DNA from: SIG603 sp964369215
Lineage (GTDB): Bacteria; Bacillota; Clostridia; Oscillospirales; Acutalibacteraceae
Direction of reading: 5' to 3'
Assembly (NCBI GenBank): GCA_964369215.1
Contig: CAYJEZ010000013.1
Coordinates: 1 to 32,318 of the forward strand
Length of the DNA stretch: 32,318 nt
In this document: in pieces, positions 29,520 to 32,318 of the stretch
Numbering within the stretch: the first letter of the stretch is position 1
How the letters are laid out: every line of letters starts with the position of its first letter
Program-made: the position numbers and the translations under genes
Notes under the pieces: generated by a model
Seen by the model: the letters and a program-made list of their open reading frames with translations, nothing else
The model's database searches: none
What the model was told of the DNA's origin: nothing

Positions 29520-32228
29520 ATGAACTTTAAAGAAGTGCCAAATAAATATAGACCTATTCCATTTTGGTCGTGGAATGATAGCTTATCACCAAAAGAGACG
29601 GCTAGGCAAATTGAGCAAATGCACGCAGTGGGAATAGGCGGATATTTTATGCATGCAAGAGGCGGTTTAGAGACAAAATATATGGGTGAAGATTGGTTTT
29701 TAAATGTAAAAACATGTGTTGAAACAGGTGGCAAACTTGGAATGTATAGCTGGGCGTATGACGAAAACGGTTGGCCGTCAGGCTTTGCAGACGGTATGGT
29801 TAACGGCAAAGGTATAGACTATCAACAAAAATACCTAAGAATTGAAAAAGGCAGTAAAACTAATGAGTTCACTATTTGCAACGTAGGAGACTACCACTTT
29901 TACTATGATGTTAATCCATTTTACGTTGATACCCTTGACGCTAAGGTAACAAAAGAGTTTATCGAGCTTATGTATAAGCCTTATTTTGAAAAATACAAAA
30001 ATAGTATTGAAGGCTTTTTCACCGATGAACCACAGATTTCTAGAAATGGAATTCCTTGGAGTTTTATTTTACCTGACGAATATAATAATGCATATGGTGA
30101 GGACTTACTCTCTGTTCTTCCTTTATTATTCATTTCAGAGGGTAACTATAAAGAGGTTAGAATAAAGTTTTGGAAGCTTATTACCGAATTGTTCTCGAAA
30201 AACTTTATGAAGCAAATTTACGACTTTTGTATTGAGCGCAACTTGCAATTAACAGGGCACATGGTACTTGAAGAAACTCTACAAAGCCAGCTTACATCTA
30301 ACGGCGCAGCTATGCCCCATTACGAGTATTTCACTATACCGGGAATGGACTGCTTAACCAGAAAGATTGGCGATATTTTAACAATAAGGCAGCTTACATC
30401 GGTGGCTCATCAGCTTGGAAAAAAACAAATTTTATCAGAGACATTTGCACTATGTGGGCATAACACCTCTTTTGAGTTAATGCGCGGTATTTATGAGGCT
30501 CAAATGGGTAGAGGAGTTAATTTGCTTTGCCAACATCTTCAAGGTTATACCCTTCGAGGAATTAGAAAACGTGATTACCCACCTGCAATGGGTTATCAAC
30601 AGCCTTGGTGGGATGATTATAAGATGTTTAACGATGCAATGTCTAGAATTGGGATGATTTTAGCAGAGGGAAAAATTTGTTACGACATTTTGGTAATACA
30701 CCCACAAACCACCGCTTGGACATTGTTTGACTCAACAGTGACTGACGAGTTAAAACAATTCAACGATAATTTTATGAATTTTGTAGCAGGGCTAGAGAAA
30801 AAACATTTATTGTTCCACTTAGGCGACGAAATTATAATGGAACGTCACGCAAAGGTAGATGGTGCAACCCTTGTAATAGGCGAGCAAAGCTATAGTAAAA
30901 TAGTGCTGTTTGATGATATGATTTTGCTTAAGAGTACGAAAGAACTATTAAGTGAGTTTGAAAAAAAAGGTGGTACTATAATAAAAGGCGATGCGCTTGA
31001 GAAAAACAATGTAGCAAGTAACGATAACTTACTTTATCATTTTACAAGCTATGATGGTTTTGATGTTCATTATTTTGTTAACTCTACTACTGAAAAACAA
31101 AAATCAGATATTTATGTAGGCAACAAATATTTAGACATTATAACTGGTGAGCTGTTCGATTTTAATGGCTACCACGAATTTTCACCTTTTGACAGCCTTG
31201 TTATTATTGCCGAGAAAGATAAATCACAAGCTGAATTTAAGGCATTATCTAATGAAAATGAGATACTTGACCTTACAGGAGAATGGGAGATTAAAAGTTC
31301 ATCTTTAAACTCGCTAACATTAGATACCTGCGACTATTATTTTGATGGAGAGTTAATTGAGAAAAACGCTTATGTTTTAAACATACACAACAGAGCATTA
31401 ACGCTTAAAAAGCCTGTAAAAATTAAATGCGACTTCTATTTTACAGTTAACAATATACCAAAAGAGCTTTATCTTGCACTTGAAACACCTGATATTTTCG
31501 ATATAAGTATAAACGATGCAACTATAGAAAAGAAGTATAATTCATATTTCTGCGATTCTTCTTTTGAAAAAATATATATAGAAAAATACGTTAAGCTTGG
31601 TAACAACACTATAAGTTTATGCCTTAACTATACCCAATCAGACGAAGTTTATGCTAATGTTGAAAAGGCTTATCAGTTTGAAACAGAGAAGAACAAGCTT
31701 TGTTTCAACACTGAGATAGAGGCCATGTACTTGGTAGGAGATTTTTCAGTTACTACTGACGGAGCTTTTGAAGAAATAGACGAAGAATCTTCACGCTATA
31801 GCGGAGCTTTTGCGTTAGATACACCTAAAAGCATGATAAATCTTGTTAATATTGAAAGGCAAGGCTTCCCTTTCTTTGCAGGTGAGATTACTCTTAATAA
31901 AAAAATCACTTTAGATAAAACAGATTATAAAATCAAGCTAAATAAGCAAGGAATAAATGTGGTTAAACTCAATATCAACGGTAATAAAACCACCGCTTTA
32001 TGGGGTGACGAATTTGATGTATCAAAACACTTACAATTGGGCGAAAATGATATAGAGATAACTATAAAGAATAATCTTAGAAATCTACTTGGACCGCATC
32101 ATTTAACTTTAGGCGAGAAATCCCCTGTTGCACCTCCTAGCTTTTTTAAAGAGCAATGTGTGTGGTATAGTGGCAATGACGAGAGATGGAGCGACGATTA
32201 CTCTTTTGTAAAAATAGGTTTAATTTAA
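29520..32228 (+). CDS. GH106-like glycoside hydrolase (alpha-L-rhamnosidase type)
   Basis: 902 residues without signal peptide, so cytoplasmic. The start (NKYRPIPFWSWNDSLSPKE, then IGGYFMHARGGLETKY and YDENGWPSG) is the hallmark of the family that includes GH106 alpha-L-rhamnosidases. A catalytic-type TIM barrel spans about 10-420 with FFTDEPQISRNGIPW (Glu170) and ILSETFALCGHNTSFE (Glu307). The second half is beta-rich with jelly-roll-like carbohydrate-binding domains ending in GPHHLTLGEKSPVAPPSFF. AGAAAGGA precedes the ATG by 12 bases. It likely removes terminal deoxy- or uronic-type sugars from imported oligosaccharides. No transporter is adjacent in the window. The exact sugar is inferred from family resemblance only. 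Confidence 0.85.
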   Translation: MNFKEVPNKYRPIPFWSWNDSLSPKETARQIEQMHAVGIGGYFMHARGGLETKYMGEDWFLNVKTCVETGGKLGMYSWAYDENGWPSGFADGMVNGKGIDYQQKYLRIEKGSKTNEFTICNVGDYHFYYDVNPFYVDTLDAKVTKEFIELMYKPYFEKYKNSIEGFFTDEPQISRNGIPWSFILPDEYNNAYGEDLLSVLPLLFISEGNYKEVRIKFWKLITELFSKNFMKQIYDFCIERNLQLTGHMVLEETLQSQLTSNGAAMPHYEYFTIPGMDCLTRKIGDILTIRQLTSVAHQLGKKQILSETFALCGHNTSFELMRGIYEAQMGRGVNLLCQHLQGYTLRGIRKRDYPPAMGYQQPWWDDYKMFNDAMSRIGMILAEGKICYDILVIHPQTTAWTLFDSTVTDELKQFNDNFMNFVAGLEKKHLLFHLGDEIIMERHAKVDGATLVIGEQSYSKIVLFDDMILLKSTKELLSEFEKKGGTIIKGDALEKNNVASNDNLLYHFTSYDGFDVHYFVNSTTEKQKSDIYVGNKYLDIITGELFDFNGYHEFSPFDSLVIIAEKDKSQAEFKALSNENEILDLTGEWEIKSSSLNSLTLDTCDYYFDGELIEKNAYVLNIHNRALTLKKPVKIKCDFYFTVNNIPKELYLALETPDIFDISINDATIEKKYNSYFCDSSFEKIYIEKYVKLGNNTISLCLNYTQSDEVYANVEKAYQFETEKNKLCFNTEIEAMYLVGDFSVTTDGAFEEIDEESSRYSGAFALDTPKSMINLVNIERQGFPFFAGEITLNKKITLDKTDYKIKLNKQGINVVKLNINGNKTTALWGDEFDVSKHLQLGENDIEITIKNNLRNLLGPHHLTLGEKSPVAPPSFFKEQCVWYSGNDERWSDDYSFVKIGLI

Positions 32229-32253
32229 CAATATAGTTAATTAACTTAGAAAA

Positions 32254-32291
32254 CAAGTAAAAAAGCTTTAATATATGCGGTTATTTACTTG
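32254..32291 (+). repeat. Hairpin repeat, copy 2 (downstream of the GH106-like gene)
   Basis: CAAGTAAA (32254-32261) pairs with TTTACTTG (32284-32291), enclosing the same 18-base GCTTTAATATATGCGGTT (32265-32282). An outer GAAAAC/GTTTTC pairing may extend it. It begins 26 bases after the hydrolase stop. Compared with copy 1 one stem pair has switched from C-G to T-A and another from G-U to A-T. Confidence 0.65.
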
Positions 32292-32318
32292 GGAACTATT
32301 AGTGTTTTCAAGTCAATT

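Noticed and set aside
29441..29809. 122-codon minus-strand frame over the GH106 gene start
   Set aside because: Antisense to a gene with clear family motifs, promoter and ribosome binding site.
1..32318. tRNA, rRNA, CRISPR arrays, prophage genes
   Set aside because: No cloverleaf-like segment with a GTTCGA-type arm, no regularly spaced repeats, and no phage structural or integrase genes were seen. The 18-base repeat has only two copies 2.9 kb apart.

Overview
The window looks like chromosome from a low-GC, strictly fermentative member of the Clostridia (Bacillota). Supporting signs are the very AT-rich non-coding DNA, strong AGGAGG-type ribosome binding sites, frequent TTG and GTG starts, and RNase Y, YmdB, FakA, a MurT/GatD pair, DUF951, a DtxR/MntR-type regulator and a biotin-dependent sodium-pump decarboxylase. 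No family-level call is made. A run of 100 Ns inside the biotin carrier gene suggests a draft or metagenome assembly. No rRNA, tRNA, CRISPR array or prophage was seen.

Layout. 15-881 (minus): a membrane-anchored VanY-like protein that has lost its zinc ligands. 1299-5713 (plus): RNase Y, YmdB and FakA, closed by a terminator. 5797-7900 (minus): a GatD/MurT pair whose glutaminase and interface catalytic residues are replaced. 8092-11657 (plus): an oxaloacetate-decarboxylase-type sodium pump operon with a structured leader, in the order gamma, biotin carrier, beta, carboxyltransferase. 11665-11865: a truncated IS3/IS150-like end. 11881-12249 (minus): a small MntR-like repressor. 12398-14657 (minus): a uridine-kinase-like P-loop kinase and a B12-binding radical SAM protein. 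14825-19166 (minus): DUF951, PrfA, a YrdC/Sua5-CoaE fusion and an M18 aminopeptidase. 19386-24123 (plus): YebC, PyrB, PyrI, a small membrane protein, RmlC and two family 2 glycosyltransferases. 24269-27881 (plus): an amidohydrolase, an MFS transporter, a lipoprotein and a beta-carbonic anhydrase. 27918-29275 (plus): a thioredoxin/CcdA operon whose promoter lies between two ATCAA-N6-TTGAT-type operators. 29444-32228 (plus): a cytoplasmic GH106-like glycoside hydrolase, flanked by two copies of a hairpin repeat.

The genes cover RNA turnover, phospholipid and cell-wall synthesis, energy conservation through sodium-coupled decarboxylation, translation termination and t6A tRNA modification, pyrimidine synthesis, rhamnose-type glycan building and degradation, and membrane thiol redox chemistry.

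The most unusual items are: (1) the MurT/GatD pair with the GatD Cys and His both replaced and the MurT interface Asp region altered; (2) an 18-base direct repeat sitting in the loop of two hairpins whose stems covary, bracketing the GH106-like gene; (3) the symmetric double-operator promoter of the thioredoxin/CcdA operon; (4) the leader of the decarboxylase operon; (5) the dead VanY-like protein; (6) the YrdC/Sua5-CoaE fusion. Functional statements rest on recognised motifs and were not checked by database search.
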